NCBI RefSeq assembly: GCF_009857815.1
Contig: NZ_WVVW01000003.1
Span: forward strand, 1 to 64,000
Source of the DNA: Pseudomaricurvus sp. HS19
GTDB taxonomy: Bacteria > Pseudomonadota > Gammaproteobacteria > Pseudomonadales > Cellvibrionaceae
DNA: 64,000 bases
Direction: 5' to 3'
The notes under the pieces were generated by a model. That model saw nothing but the letters and a program-made list of their open reading frames with translations, had not been told where the DNA came from and ran no database searches. Each line of letters begins with the position of its first letter. The stretch's first letter is position 1. The position numbers were made by a program, and so were the translations under genes. Shown piece by piece: positions 7,841 through 17,333 of this stretch.

Positions 7841-9958
7841 TTAATTCTTACTGCGGGTAATGCGGATCACCGCCGACAGGGTTTTCAGGCGGCGCATGAT
7901 ATTGGCCAGGTGCACACGGTTGTGCACACCGAGGCAGAAGGTGATTACCGAGTTGTGGGCATCGCGCTCGTCCACTTTTACCTGCTCGATATTGCCGCCT
8001 TGCTCGGCGATGCGGGTGGCCAGGCTGGCGATGATGCCGCGCTCGGATTCCACTTCCACCCGCACATCGGCGAGGAATTCGCCGGAGACGTTGGGGGCCC
8101 AGGCCACAGCGCTGATCTTGTCCGGGTTATCCCGCAGCTCACCGATATTGCGGCAGGTATCGCGGTGCACCACCAGCCCCTTGCCGGAGCTGACGTGGCC
8201 GATGATCGGGTCACCGGGGATCGGCCGGCAGCAGCGGGCGAAGTTGATCATCATGCCGTCGGTGGAGTCGATGGTGAGCGGCGAGTAGATGCTGGCGCTG
8301 CCGGGGGTGTCCTGCTCCTCGTGCACCAGCAGTCGCGCCACCGAATGGGCGATGCGGTTGCCGAGGCCGATGTCTTCCAGCAGCAGGTCGAGGGTGGCGC
8401 AGTTGGTGGCTTTCAGAAGCTCACCAATCTGGGCGTCGGTCAGCTCCGCCAGATTCAGTTTCAGGTCCTGCAGCGCACGGCTGAGCATACGTTTGCCCAG
8501 CTCAATGGACTCGTGGTGGCGCTGGTGCTTGAGGAAGTGACGGATACCACTGCGCGCCCGGCCGGAGGTGACGAAGTTGAGCCAGTTGGGGTTGGGTTGT
8601 GCCCCTTGCGAGGTGATGATCTGCACCTTCTGGCCGCTCTGCAGTGGCTGCGACAGCGGCGCCAGGCGATCGTTGATGCGGCAGGCCACGCAGTGGTTGC
8701 CCACATCGGTGTGTACGTAATAGGCAAAATCGACGGCGGTGGCGCCCGTGGGCAGCTCCACAATCTCGCCCTTGGGCGTAAAGACATAGACCTCGTCCGG
8801 GAACAGGTCGATCTTCACGTTCTCGATAAATTCCATGGAGTCGCCGGCGCGCTGCTGCATCTCCAGCAGCCCCTGGATCCACTGCCGCGCCCGGGCGCTG
8901 GTGCCACTGGGGATGTCAGTGCCGCCATCGGACTTATAGAGCCAGTGGGCGGCAATGCCGGAGTTGGCCATCTCGTCCATCTCGCGGGTACGGATCTGCA
9001 CCTCGATGGGCACGCCGTGCATGCCCACCAGTACGGTGTGCAGCGACTGGTAGCCGTTGGCCTTGGGAATGGCGATGTAGTCCTTGAACTCGCTCACCAC
9101 CGGCTTGTAGAGGTTGTGCATGGCACCGAGCACCCGGTAGCAGGTGTCCACCTTGTCGACGATGATGCGAAAGGCGTAGACGTCCATGATCTCCTTGAAC
9201 GACTTCTTCTTCGCCTTCATTTTCTTGTAGATGCTGAACAGGTGCTTCTCGCGGCCGATCACCAGCGCGTCGATCTCCTCCCGTTCCAGTCGCAGCTCGA
9301 TGGCGTTCTGGATCTTCTCCACCAGCTCCTTGCGGTTGCCCCGCGCCGCCTTGAGGGCCACCTGCAGGCGCTCGCTGCGCAGCGGGTGCATGGCGGCAAA
9401 GCCACGGTTCTCCAGTTCCAGACGAATGTTGTTCATGCCCAGACGCTGGGCGATGGGGGCGTAGATCTCCAGCGTCTCCTTGGCGATGCGACGCTTCTTG
9501 TCAGGTCTCAGGGCACCGAGGGTGCGCATGTTGTGCAGCCGGTCCGCCAGCTTCACCAGGATCACGCGGATATCCTTGGCCATGGCCAGCGCCATCTTCT
9601 GGAAGTTTTCCGCCTGCTTCTGGGCCTGGTTTTCGAACTCAAACTGGGTCAGCTTGCTTACGCCGTCCACCAGGTCGGCCACCGAGTCGCCGAACTGCTG
9701 CGACAGTGCATCGCGGGAGATGGTGGTGTCCTCGATCACATCGTGCAGCATGGCGGCCATCAGGCTCTGGTGATCCATGTGCATGCCGGCCAGGATATTG
9801 GCCACTTCGAGAGGATGGGTTACATAGGGTTCGCCGCTGCGTCGTTTCTGCCCGCGGTGGGCCTGCTCGGCGTAGAAATAGGCGCGCTTGACGCTGTTGA
9901 TCTGCTGCGGATCGAGGTATGAGGAGAGCCGGTGGCTCAGGGACTCAAGTGTTTGCAT
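7841..9958 (-). CDS. spoT: Bifunctional (p)ppGpp synthetase/hydrolase SpoT
   Basis: Stringent-response enzyme that makes and degrades (p)ppGpp. Its 705 residues match E. coli SpoT (702). The N-terminal HD hydrolase has H48 and the H72-D73 pair in MLHDVIEDT. The synthetase follows ([15 protein letters not shown]), then TGS ([24 protein letters not shown]), a zinc-finger/helical part and a C-terminal ACT domain ([24 protein letters not shown]). The intact HD motif indicates active hydrolysis, unlike RelA. It sits in the gmk-rpoZ-spoT-ridA operon, 75 bases after rpoZ. Confidence 0.97.
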   Translation of the reverse strand: MQTLESLSHRLSSYLDPQQINSVKRAYFYAEQAHRGQKRRSGEPYVTHPLEVANILAGMHMDHQSLMAAMLHDVIEDTTISRDALSQQFGDSVADLVDGVSKLTQFEFENQAQKQAENFQKMALAMAKDIRVILVKLADRLHNMRTLGALRPDKKRRIAKETLEIYAPIAQRLGMNNIRLELENRGFAAMHPLRSERLQVALKAARGNRKELVEKIQNAIELRLEREEIDALVIGREKHLFSIYKKMKAKKKSFKEIMDVYAFRIIVDKVDTCYRVLGAMHNLYKPVVSEFKDYIAIPKANGYQSLHTVLVGMHGVPIEVQIRTREMDEMANSGIAAHWLYKSDGGTDIPSGTSARARQWIQGLLEMQQRAGDSMEFIENVKIDLFPDEVYVFTPKGEIVELPTGATAVDFAYYVHTDVGNHCVACRINDRLAPLSQPLQSGQKVQIITSQGAQPNPNWLNFVTSGRARSGIRHFLKHQRHHESIELGKRMLSRALQDLKLNLAELTDAQIGELLKATNCATLDLLLEDIGLGNRIAHSVARLLVHEEQDTPGSASIYSPLTIDSTDGMMINFARCCRPIPGDPIIGHVSSGKGLVVHRDTCRNIGELRDNPDKISAVAWAPNVSGEFLADVRVEVESERGIIASLATRIAEQGGNIEQVKVDERDAHNSVITFCLGVHNRVHLANIMRRLKTLSAVIRITRSKN

Positions 9959-10033
9959 CGGCGTCCTGTGGGTGGGGCTGACGGCGCACTGGCTGGTAGC
10001 TCAGTGCGCCCGGGATCTTCGAGCCCTCGCTGC

Positions 10034-10291
10034 TTACAGCTCTGGGGCAGAGTCGTCGATCACCAGTTCTTCGAAGTCATCGTGCTCTTCTTTCTGGGTG
10101 AGGATGCTGGCATCCACGTAGCCCTCTTCGATCTCGCGCAGGGCGATTACGGTGGGCTTGTCGTTCTCTTCCGGCACCATGGGGGACTTGCCACCCACAG
10201 CGATCTGGCGGGCGCGCTTGCTGCTGACCAGCACCAGTTCAAAACGGTTATCTACGTGATCGAGACAGTCTTCTACAGTAATACGTGCCAT
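10034..10291 (-). CDS. rpoZ: RNA polymerase omega subunit
   Basis: An 85-residue omega subunit that helps assembly of the beta-prime subunit into RNA polymerase and takes part in ppGpp binding. The family N-terminus [20 protein letters not shown] and the core [11 protein letters not shown] are clear, and the acidic tail is typical. It lies between gmk and spoT on the same strand, the usual order in gammaproteobacteria. Confidence 0.96.
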   Translation of the reverse strand: MARITVEDCLDHVDNRFELVLVSSKRARQIAVGGKSPMVPEENDKPTVIALREIEEGYVDASILTQKEEHDDFEELVIDDSAPEL

Positions 10292-10431
10292 GGCGGTGAT
10301 GTACCTTAATCTTCAGGGCCCCGCAGCAAGGGCCTTTGTCTACAGAGTGTTCAGAATCCGGATCTGCAACGGACACCGGGGCCGGTCCAACCGGTGCCGA
10401 AAAGGGGCGCTAGTGTACGCAAATTAACCAG

Positions 10432-11052
<621 letters not shown>

Positions 11053-11149
11053 TCAGGGGCCTTTGGGCTGGGTCGGTGGGTGGAACATCAGGGAAAGCGA
11101 GATGATAGCAGTTTTCCCCTGCTTGGCCATCCGCCCTGCCCCCTACACC

Positions 11150-11283
11150 CGTCATCCCCGCGTAGACGAGGACCCATGACGCCCTACTCGTTCGTCATCC
11201 CCGCGAAAGCGGGGACCCATCGTCATCGGTTGCCGTCTGCCATGTGGTGGTTTCGTCATCCCCGCGCAGGCGGGGATCCATAG
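11150..11283. repeat. Three copies of the dispersed palindromic repeat
   Basis: Copies start at 11150 (degenerate), 11193 and 11254. The best is CGTCATCCCCGCGAAAGCGG followed by GGACCCAT. Each has a GTCATCCCCGC/GCGGGGA(C/T)CC stem. They fill the gap between gmk and the DMT transporter, at the edge of the accessory block. Confidence 0.85.
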
Positions 11284-11294
11284 CCAGACCCACC

Positions 11295-12176
11295 TCACCC
11301 CCGCCGCAACCACTGCCTCAACGCCGGCCAGCGATTCACCAGCATGGCCGCAAAAATCAACCCGCAGCCCAGCATCTGCAACTGGCTCATACTCTCCCCC
11401 AGCCACACCACCGCCAGAATCGCCGTCCACACCGGCTCCAGCGTCATAATAATGGCGCTGTGGCTGGGGGGCGTCAGCCCCAGGGCATGGGTCATAATCA
11501 CAAACCGCAGGCAGGTAGCGATCAGCAGGCTGGCCAAAAACCAGCCCCAGATCGCCGGTGGCTGCTGCAGATCCCAGGATTCAAACCCCAGCGCGGCCGC
11601 CCCGGTAATCAACCCGGTCAGTAGCAGCTGAATAGAAGTCAGTGGCATGGCCCCGATGTGGGTAGCCGCCTTGCTGGCGACAATGAACATAAAGCCAAGG
11701 ATCAGCGCCGACAGCAGAAAGCACACCTCCGCCACGCCCAGGTGAAACTCCCCATCCAGCGACAGGCAGGCCAGCCCAACCACCGCAAACGGCAGTGCCG
11801 CATAGACATAACGCCCCGGCCGGTCGCCAAACAGCAGACTCAAAAACGGCACCATCACCACACCCAGGCAACTGAGAAACGCCCCCACACCCACGTGTTT
11901 GGTCAGCTTCAGCCCCAGCACCCAGAAGATCATCGCCACCCCAAAAATGACGCCCACCAACAGCGCTGCCCGCCACTGCACCCCGGTCAGCTGCCGCAGG
12001 GCGCCGGTACAGAAGGCCGCCAGGATCAGCCCGCCGGCGGTGAAGCGCAGTGCCATAAACACCAGCGGCGGCATGCTTGCGACCGCCTCGCGGGAGAAGA
12101 TCCAGCCGCCGGCGGCTAGCAGGGTGACCAATAGAAGGAGGAGGTCGGCGCGGAGTGAGGTGTTGTGATTGGTCAA
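11295..12176 (-). CDS. DMT-superfamily (EamA) transporter
   Basis: Inner-membrane protein of 293 residues with about ten hydrophobic helices arranged as two EamA repeats. The N-terminal half has MPPLVFMALRFTAGGLILAAF, and the C-terminal half has PSHSAIIMTLEPVWTAILA followed by WLGESM, the usual signature of the second EamA repeat. Members export amino acids, metabolites or drugs, and the substrate cannot be read from sequence. Its GC content matches the host and not the AT-rich island that begins directly upstream of its start. It is monocistronic on the minus strand. Confidence 0.88.
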   Translation of the reverse strand: MTNHNTSLRADLLLLLVTLLAAGGWIFSREAVASMPPLVFMALRFTAGGLILAAFCTGALRQLTGVQWRAALLVGVIFGVAMIFWVLGLKLTKHVGVGAFLSCLGVVMVPFLSLLFGDRPGRYVYAALPFAVVGLACLSLDGEFHLGVAEVCFLLSALILGFMFIVASKAATHIGAMPLTSIQLLLTGLITGAAALGFESWDLQQPPAIWGWFLASLLIATCLRFVIMTHALGLTPPSHSAIIMTLEPVWTAILAVVWLGESMSQLQMLGCGLIFAAMLVNRWPALRQWLRRG

Positions 12177-12210
12177 TGGACGCTCATTTGGGGGGTTTGG
12201 ATGTCAGGAG

Positions 12211-12228
12211 GTTATATAAAAGTATAAC
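12211..12228. promoter_or_regulatory. Inverted repeat upstream of the restriction operon
   Basis: GTTATATAAAAGTATAAC: 6-base arms GTTATA/TATAAC around TAAAAG, about 100 bases before the first gene of the AT-rich operon. Together with a second inverted repeat at 12262 it could be an operator or promoter element. No regulator gene was recognised in the island. Confidence 0.35.
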
Positions 12229-12261
12229 GTAGAATTTCTAAAAACTTTCAAATTATTGTTG

Positions 12262-12282
12262 CGTATATATGAAAAATATACG
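12262..12282. promoter_or_regulatory. Second inverted repeat upstream of the restriction operon
   Basis: CGTATAT and ATATACG form perfect 7-base arms around ATGAAAA, 45 bases upstream of the 75-residue gene. The position suits an operator for the plus-strand operon. Confidence 0.4.
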
Positions 12283-12326
12283 TTAATAATTTTGTTTGTA
12301 TATAAACTTTTAGGTGACGAGAGAAA

Positions 12327-12554
12327 ATGGCCAGAGAAGCTGATCGGAAAAAATTCGTAGAATTGGCAGAAAAGCGTGTCGCAAAAACCTTGAAGGATAT
12401 AAGGTTAATTGGCAACTTATCTAATAAAAGCAACTATTCATACACAGACCAAGATGTTAAGAAAATATATGGGGCTCTTAAGAAGGCTCTTGATGAAATG
12501 AAAGCGCGTTTTGACAGTAAAGGCGCAAATGAGGAAGACGTGTTCAAGCTGTAG
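12327..12554 (+). CDS. Small conserved charged protein of the restriction island
   Basis: A 75-residue, mostly helical and highly charged protein. Its core KRVAKTLKDIRLIGNLSNKS then YSYTDQDVKKIYGALKKAL looks like a conserved small family seen near restriction or defence genes; this is an impression from memory, not a search. It has no helix-turn-helix that I can identify, so it is not obviously a controller (C) protein. It opens the AT-rich operon, 29 bases before the GHKL ATPase. The ATG at 12327 is preceded by GACGAGAGAA. The role is unknown; a small accessory subunit or regulator of the ATPase is possible. Confidence 0.75.
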   Translation: MAREADRKKFVELAEKRVAKTLKDIRLIGNLSNKSNYSYTDQDVKKIYGALKKALDEMKARFDSKGANEEDVFKL

Positions 12555-12583
12555 TTAGTGGATCGGAGAACAGGGAAAAGTTT

Positions 12584-14428
12584 ATGAAATGGCATTTTTC
12601 ACCCCAATTGGCGGATCAGGTCGAAACCGAGGTTACTCAGCGTGACCAGTTTAATAATGATGAAGTGGACTTAGCAGAAACCATTGTACGAGAGGCGGTA
12701 CAAAATAGTCTCGATGCGGCTGTAGATGACCCTATGCGGGTAAAGGTCACTTTCCGATGGATAAGTCAAAATGAAGGGCTGGATCCCGATTTCTTTAAGG
12801 AGTTGTTTGATAAACAGCTCGATCATGCAAAAGCAGCAGATCTTGATGTTGACGACTTGGATTTTGGTCATCCTGAGGCGTTAGTTATTGAGGATTATGG
12901 AACTTCAGGATTAACGGGAAGCATTTCAGATAAAGACAATAATCATTTCAGCGATTTTTGGCGAAGGCATGGGAAATCCCATAAAACCGGGAAAAGTAGG
13001 GGTAGATGGGGACTAGGTAAATTGGTGTATTCGACCACCAGCCGTGTGGGCGTGTTTTTTGGGGTGACTGTAAGAGAAGGTGATCCGGGAAACCACTTGA
13101 TGGGCCAAACGGTTCTTAATTTAAGAGTGGTTGATGGTGTTCAATACCCACCCCATGCTTTCTATTCAGATTTGGAGAATGAAGATGATCTGTATAGACG
13201 AATACCTGTACCAATAAAATCCGCAGATTTCGTTAGTAAGTTTGTTAAAAACTTCTCCCTAAGACGAGATGAGTCGCCTGGGCTTTCCGTAGTTATTCCT
13301 TTCCCCAATCAAAAATTTAATGTGGATCATATGATTGGCGTTGCCATAGGCAACTACTTTTATCCACTTATAACTGGACAGCTTGTGCTCCAGTTTAATG
13401 ACATGGTCATTGACGGAAGTAATGTGCGAGAGTTTGCAAAAAAATATGCATCGAATCGTTTCCATCAAATAGATTTACTATTTGATTTTGTTGAAGAAGT
13501 TTATGCTGCAGAGCAAAGTTCCCTTCTAAAACTTAAACCAAGTTGGCTAGATGATAAGCGACTTGATCAGTATGATTTCGATCCTAATGATCTTGAAAAT
13601 ATAAGAGATCGATTTTCCAGTGGAAAGCTAGTAGGTGTTTCTCTCCCTGTAAAGATTAAAAGAAAAAATCCAAAAGAAGATGAAGATAGCTATTTCTCTG
13701 TTTACATAAAACGACCTGAGGAACTAACTAAAGGCCTTGATTTGTACGTCAGAGGTGGGTTGACTCTCCCTGGTGAAGCTAAGTTTAGAGACAGAAGAGC
13801 ATTGGGAGCAATGATTGCAGAGCATGAACCTATATGTGCATTGCTGGGTGATGCAGAGAACGCTGCACATACTCAATGGACTACCAATACTGAAAAGTTG
13901 ACAAAAAATTATAGGAATACCCAGCCTACAATTACTGTAATTAAAAAATCTGTCCAACATCTTTACGACTTGCTGGCGGAAGTTACCGAAGAAAAAGATG
14001 AAGATGCTTTGCAATCGTTCTTTTGGTTCGAAGAGCCAGATGATAAAAAAAATAAACGGAAGCGAAAAAAACCCAATCCACCAAGTCCCATTCCACCAAT
14101 TCCTCCTAGCAGACCGGCATATACGATTTCTCAAATCGCAGGAGGGTTTTCTATTTCCAACGGTGAAGGGCTGACCGACACCAAGCTTCCCAAAGAGCTA
14201 TCTGTAGAGGTTGCTTATGAAGTGGTTAAAGGTAATGCGTTCAAAAAGTATAACCCGCTCGATTTTAAAGTCGGGAAAGGCGGGAGTATAACGCTATCAG
14301 CAACTGAGGGGGTAAAGATTATAGTAGCACGGGAAAACACCTGGACTTTCGAGATTAGTAAGATCCCATTCAAGCTGAAGGCGCTTGGGTTTGATGAGAC
14401 CCGTGATCTGAAAATTAAGACTAGTTGA
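12584..14428 (+). CDS. GHKL-fold ATPase (MutL/MORC/Hsp90-like) of a restriction system
   Basis: A 614-residue protein with an N-terminal GHKL ATP-binding domain. The N-box is ETIVREAVQNSLDAA (E37, N41, D44). The G1-type motif is VIEDYGTSGL (D104, G106), and the glycine lid is GKSRGRWGLGK (136-146). These are the Bergerat-fold motifs of MutL, Hsp90, topoisomerase II and MORC proteins. After a middle region comes a basic, proline-rich linker (about 485-510, with KRKRKK and PPSPIPPIPPS), then a beta-rich C-terminal domain. Such ATPases beside restriction enzymes were described by comparative genomics as relatives of MORC. I infer ATP-driven clamping or assembly on DNA together with the downstream nuclease. 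AT-rich compared with the host. Confidence 0.8.
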   Translation: MKWHFSPQLADQVETEVTQRDQFNNDEVDLAETIVREAVQNSLDAAVDDPMRVKVTFRWISQNEGLDPDFFKELFDKQLDHAKAADLDVDDLDFGHPEALVIEDYGTSGLTGSISDKDNNHFSDFWRRHGKSHKTGKSRGRWGLGKLVYSTTSRVGVFFGVTVREGDPGNHLMGQTVLNLRVVDGVQYPPHAFYSDLENEDDLYRRIPVPIKSADFVSKFVKNFSLRRDESPGLSVVIPFPNQKFNVDHMIGVAIGNYFYPLITGQLVLQFNDMVIDGSNVREFAKKYASNRFHQIDLLFDFVEEVYAAEQSSLLKLKPSWLDDKRLDQYDFDPNDLENIRDRFSSGKLVGVSLPVKIKRKNPKEDEDSYFSVYIKRPEELTKGLDLYVRGGLTLPGEAKFRDRRALGAMIAEHEPICALLGDAENAAHTQWTTNTEKLTKNYRNTQPTITVIKKSVQHLYDLLAEVTEEKDEDALQSFFWFEEPDDKKNKRKRKKPNPPSPIPPIPPSRPAYTISQIAGGFSISNGEGLTDTKLPKELSVEVAYEVVKGNAFKKYNPLDFKVGKGGSITLSATEGVKIIVARENTWTFEISKIPFKLKALGFDETRDLKIKTS

Positions 14429-14441
14429 GGGAGATAGTAAA

Positions 14442-15185
14442 GTGCAAAGGACTTTTAATTATACTGGTAGACGGCGGATAGAGCAGGATGAAGCGTTATT
14501 TAGCTTCTATGGCCCGGAAGACTTTCCTTCTTTTAATGTGGAGTTCCGTCTTAAGGAAAAGGAATTTCCTGATGAAGCAAAAATTTATGTAGAGGCATAC
14601 TACAAAGAAACACGGCAAAGATACGATTTCGGAACCGTTGGCAGGATCTCTCCACCTAAGGACAGAGCACTTAGTGAAATTGATCTTTCTGGATCTACCC
14701 TTTTCAGAGTTTTGATCGTTGATGAGTCAGGTAGCAATGGCCTGCTGTTGGCAAGTGGGCACTCTTTCCGTGGGGATCAAGATCCTGACGATGATCAGAG
14801 CAGAGATAGTCTTCTTGCTGTTGTGAAAAAACCGTTAGGTCAGGTTGTTTGGCGGGTTGAGTTTGAAACTGGTGGGATGCCCGAGTTATGTCTCAACAAC
14901 AACATACCAAACGCAATTGATAAGATGAAGTCAGACCCTTATTTTCAGACACTAATATTGCCAGCGGCTTTAAAGCAGATACTTATGTATTTCTTATGGA
15001 ACGACGATGAAGACAGTGAAGCATCAGATAAGTGGTTAGGGTTTGCAAATTATTTTGGCGGAACTAAGCCTGAAACAAAAGATCCATCCGAGATCATGAT
15101 TTGGGTTGATGAAATCGTATCCGAGTTTTCGAAAAAATTTGATCTCAATGATCGTCTTGTTGCGGTTATCAAGGAGGAGGAATGA
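14442..15185 (+). CDS. Protein of unknown function in the GHKL restriction operon
   Basis: A 247-residue soluble protein I do not recognise. It begins QRTFNYTGRRRIEQDEALFS, is predominantly beta in its first 150 residues (for example QVVWRVEFETGGMPELCLNN) and helical near the end, with an acidic stretch (WNDDEDSEASDKW). No catalytic motif is apparent. It starts with GTG at 14442 behind GAGGGAGA, 13 bases after the ATPase stop, and overlaps the next gene by four bases (ATGA), so the products are probably made in fixed ratio and may form a complex with the ATPase. Confidence 0.75.
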   Translation: MQRTFNYTGRRRIEQDEALFSFYGPEDFPSFNVEFRLKEKEFPDEAKIYVEAYYKETRQRYDFGTVGRISPPKDRALSEIDLSGSTLFRVLIVDESGSNGLLLASGHSFRGDQDPDDDQSRDSLLAVVKKPLGQVVWRVEFETGGMPELCLNNNIPNAIDKMKSDPYFQTLILPAALKQILMYFLWNDDEDSEASDKWLGFANYFGGTKPETKDPSEIMIWVDEIVSEFSKKFDLNDRLVAVIKEEE

Positions 15186-15892
15186 AGGTAAGGAAACTGA
15201 ACGACTACGGAGTTAGTGAGTTTTCTGGATTTATCGAAAAAAGTCGATCAGGGGTCTCACAAAACATACCCTCCTACCTATTGGAAGACGAGCGTTCCTC
15301 TGACCCATTGGATGTAACCCTTAATTTGGAAAGCATTAAGTTCAATTCTCGATATGATATGGGGGTCTATTTGAACAATGTCTTATCTGGGGTTGAGGTG
15401 AGACGATTTGTCAGTGATCCAGGATTCTGGAGTTGGCTGGCGTTATTTTGGTTTGATCAATTATGCCCGGTCGGAAAGGGTAACATTCGAAGCCCTAGCA
15501 AAGAGTACAACTATATATTGAGTAAAAATTACAATCACAGGCCACGACATGCACTATACATGACATGGCAGTTAGTAGACCGTTATGGGGAAGACGCAAA
15601 GTTCTTGTTATGCAAGGACCCATCTACGAGAGGAGAGCTTACTGAGCAAATGATGGCAAGGCAGGAGTTTCTAACCTCGGAAGGTGTAATAAGATTAGCC
15701 AGTTTTCTGTACTTTGATAACTCCACAGGAATGTTTAAAAAAGGTTCTGCGGCTAGAAAAAGCCCTGGTTGCGTTAGTCGATATGTAAACTGGCTTCAGC
15801 AATTACAAATCACTTACGACCTGTTTTCAATTTCTAAAGATGACCTGGAAAAATTGCTGCCAAGTGAGTTTGATAGATTCAGAAGTGCCTGA
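15182..15892 (+). CDS. Protein of unknown function (DUF6339-like) in the restriction operon
   Basis: A 236-residue protein, translationally coupled to the gene before it (ATGA overlap; AGGAGG directly upstream). It contains PGFWSWLALFWFDQLCP, a basic segment NYNHRPRHALYMTWQLVDRY and a C-terminal part with CVSRYVNWLQQLQITYD. It resembles proteins annotated DUF6339 found near restriction-modification genes, but I offer this from memory and with low certainty. No enzymatic motif is obvious. A structural or DNA-binding role in the complex is the simplest guess. Confidence 0.7.
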   Translation: MKVRKLNDYGVSEFSGFIEKSRSGVSQNIPSYLLEDERSSDPLDVTLNLESIKFNSRYDMGVYLNNVLSGVEVRRFVSDPGFWSWLALFWFDQLCPVGKGNIRSPSKEYNYILSKNYNHRPRHALYMTWQLVDRYGEDAKFLLCKDPSTRGELTEQMMARQEFLTSEGVIRLASFLYFDNSTGMFKKGSAARKSPGCVSRYVNWLQQLQITYDLFSISKDDLEKLLPSEFDRFRSA

Positions 15893-15925
15893 ATAAGTTT
15901 AGTTAATAATTTTAGTAGTAGTTGA

Positions 15926-17332
15926 ATGATGTATAACAAATTAGACCATGTTGGAGTAAGTTCTTTATCTGAACTTTCCGCTAAGCTTGAAAAATATGGT
16001 TGTGACCGAATTTTAATTAAGAAACTTGTAAAAAATAACAATGATAAAAATCAAGTTTACTTCCATCACGACGCCAGCCTATTGAATTCCATTTTTGATT
16101 TGACTTTTCATAATAGGGAGCCTAGTACCAGTAAAAAGAAGAAGGGACGGATAAAGGGTCGTTCAATTACAGAAGCGATTTTCAATAGTTATAGTTGGCT
16201 CTCTGTTGATGATGAACTTCATCAAGTGCCACACTGTAAGGGAATACTTTATCTGCAGTATCCGGAAGTGCGATTGTCTGGCTTCAGCGCTGAATCCGGA
16301 TTAATGCCTGAGAGTATGAGCGTTGCATTCACAAAACAATATCCTGACAAACACCGATATCTGGCGATTGGAGCGACGCCTGAAGGGGCCGCAATAGCCG
16401 TTATATTGGCAGAACCATCAGAAGATTTTCATAAGGGCTTCGACAATCTTCCATATATGGAAAATTCGAAGATATGCAAGAAATATGAAATTAAGAAGAG
16501 CGATTCATCGCAAAAACTGAAGAGGTTGCTTCAGAAACGTATTTCGGGCAGAGATATTAAAGGTTGTCGCCTAAGTACAAGTGGCGAAACGTTACCATTT
16601 ACCGGGACACAGGTTCATGGGTATACGCTTGAGCATGAGCTCGGTATAGCGACTAATGCTTCAAAAGATGGAGATATTTTTGGAATTGAATTGAAATGCT
16701 TCACGTCTCCTAAGCTTACATTGTTTACACCTGAGCCTGATGGTGGATTGTATGCAAAAAACTTTCCCGAATTTATGTGTAAATATGGCTATTTAAAGAA
16801 TGAAGTGTACAGGCTTTCAGGTTTACATCGGGCGGGTCAGGTTTGCGAAAAGTCCAATTTAACATTGCAAGTAGTATGTACGCACAAAAGTGATGTCGAT
16901 GAACGGCTGGGTTTCTATAACCCAAAGTTACCATTGAGTCATCAGATGAAAAACCTTCAGGTTGTTCTTTGCGATGATGATGGAGAAGTGGCTGCGAGCT
17001 GGTCGATGAATCGGCTACTTAATAATTGGGGTGTTAAACATAATGAAGCGGTTTATGTGCCGGCTAGGGTTTCCGACAATCACATTCAGGCTGAAGTTGA
17101 GGCTGGCTTTACAAGAAGAGTGTGGTTTGGAGATAAGGTTCTTTGGTGTAAAAAAACCAGCTTAGAGCTGATGATTAAGGCGATCGCCTCAGGAGTTATT
17201 TTTCTGGACCCCGCGCCGAAATATGACGCGGATAATCCAAGAAATAATAAAAGAAGGTCTCAATGGAGAATCAATAATATTTATCGGGATTCAAAGTTCC
17301 TCTATCGACAAGTTGAAGAGGTTGAACTCTGA
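15926..17332 (+). CDS. MvaI/BcnI-type PD-(D/E)XK restriction endonuclease with N-terminal extension
   Basis: A 468-residue protein. Residues about 225-468 resemble the monomeric MvaI/BcnI endonucleases: GYTLEHELGI (E236), then D250, E255 and K257 in DGDIFGIELK. The D-x4-E-x-K spacing is the one I recall for MvaI. MvaI and BcnI are about 240 residues, so the first 210 residues are an additional domain, with a basic linker (KKKKGRIKGRS, 70-80). MvaI cuts CCWGG, which fits the Dcm-like methyltransferase next door. It is last in the plus-strand operon and its stop is one base from the stop of the convergent methyltransferase gene. Confidence 0.8.
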   Translation: MMYNKLDHVGVSSLSELSAKLEKYGCDRILIKKLVKNNNDKNQVYFHHDASLLNSIFDLTFHNREPSTSKKKKGRIKGRSITEAIFNSYSWLSVDDELHQVPHCKGILYLQYPEVRLSGFSAESGLMPESMSVAFTKQYPDKHRYLAIGATPEGAAIAVILAEPSEDFHKGFDNLPYMENSKICKKYEIKKSDSSQKLKRLLQKRISGRDIKGCRLSTSGETLPFTGTQVHGYTLEHELGIATNASKDGDIFGIELKCFTSPKLTLFTPEPDGGLYAKNFPEFMCKYGYLKNEVYRLSGLHRAGQVCEKSNLTLQVVCTHKSDVDERLGFYNPKLPLSHQMKNLQVVLCDDDGEVAASWSMNRLLNNWGVKHNEAVYVPARVSDNHIQAEVEAGFTRRVWFGDKVLWCKKTSLELMIKAIASGVIFLDPAPKYDADNPRNNKRRSQWRINNIYRDSKFLYRQVEEVEL

Positions 17333-17333
17333 G

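Noticed and set aside
7796-9922. 708-residue open frame on the plus strand
   Set aside because: It is antisense to spoT, whose motifs and length are complete; the long frame reflects GC-rich codon use.
12671-14134. Minus-strand frames inside the GHKL ATPase gene
   Set aside because: Low-complexity, cysteine/phenylalanine-rich translations that mirror the AT-rich coding strand; no domain visible.
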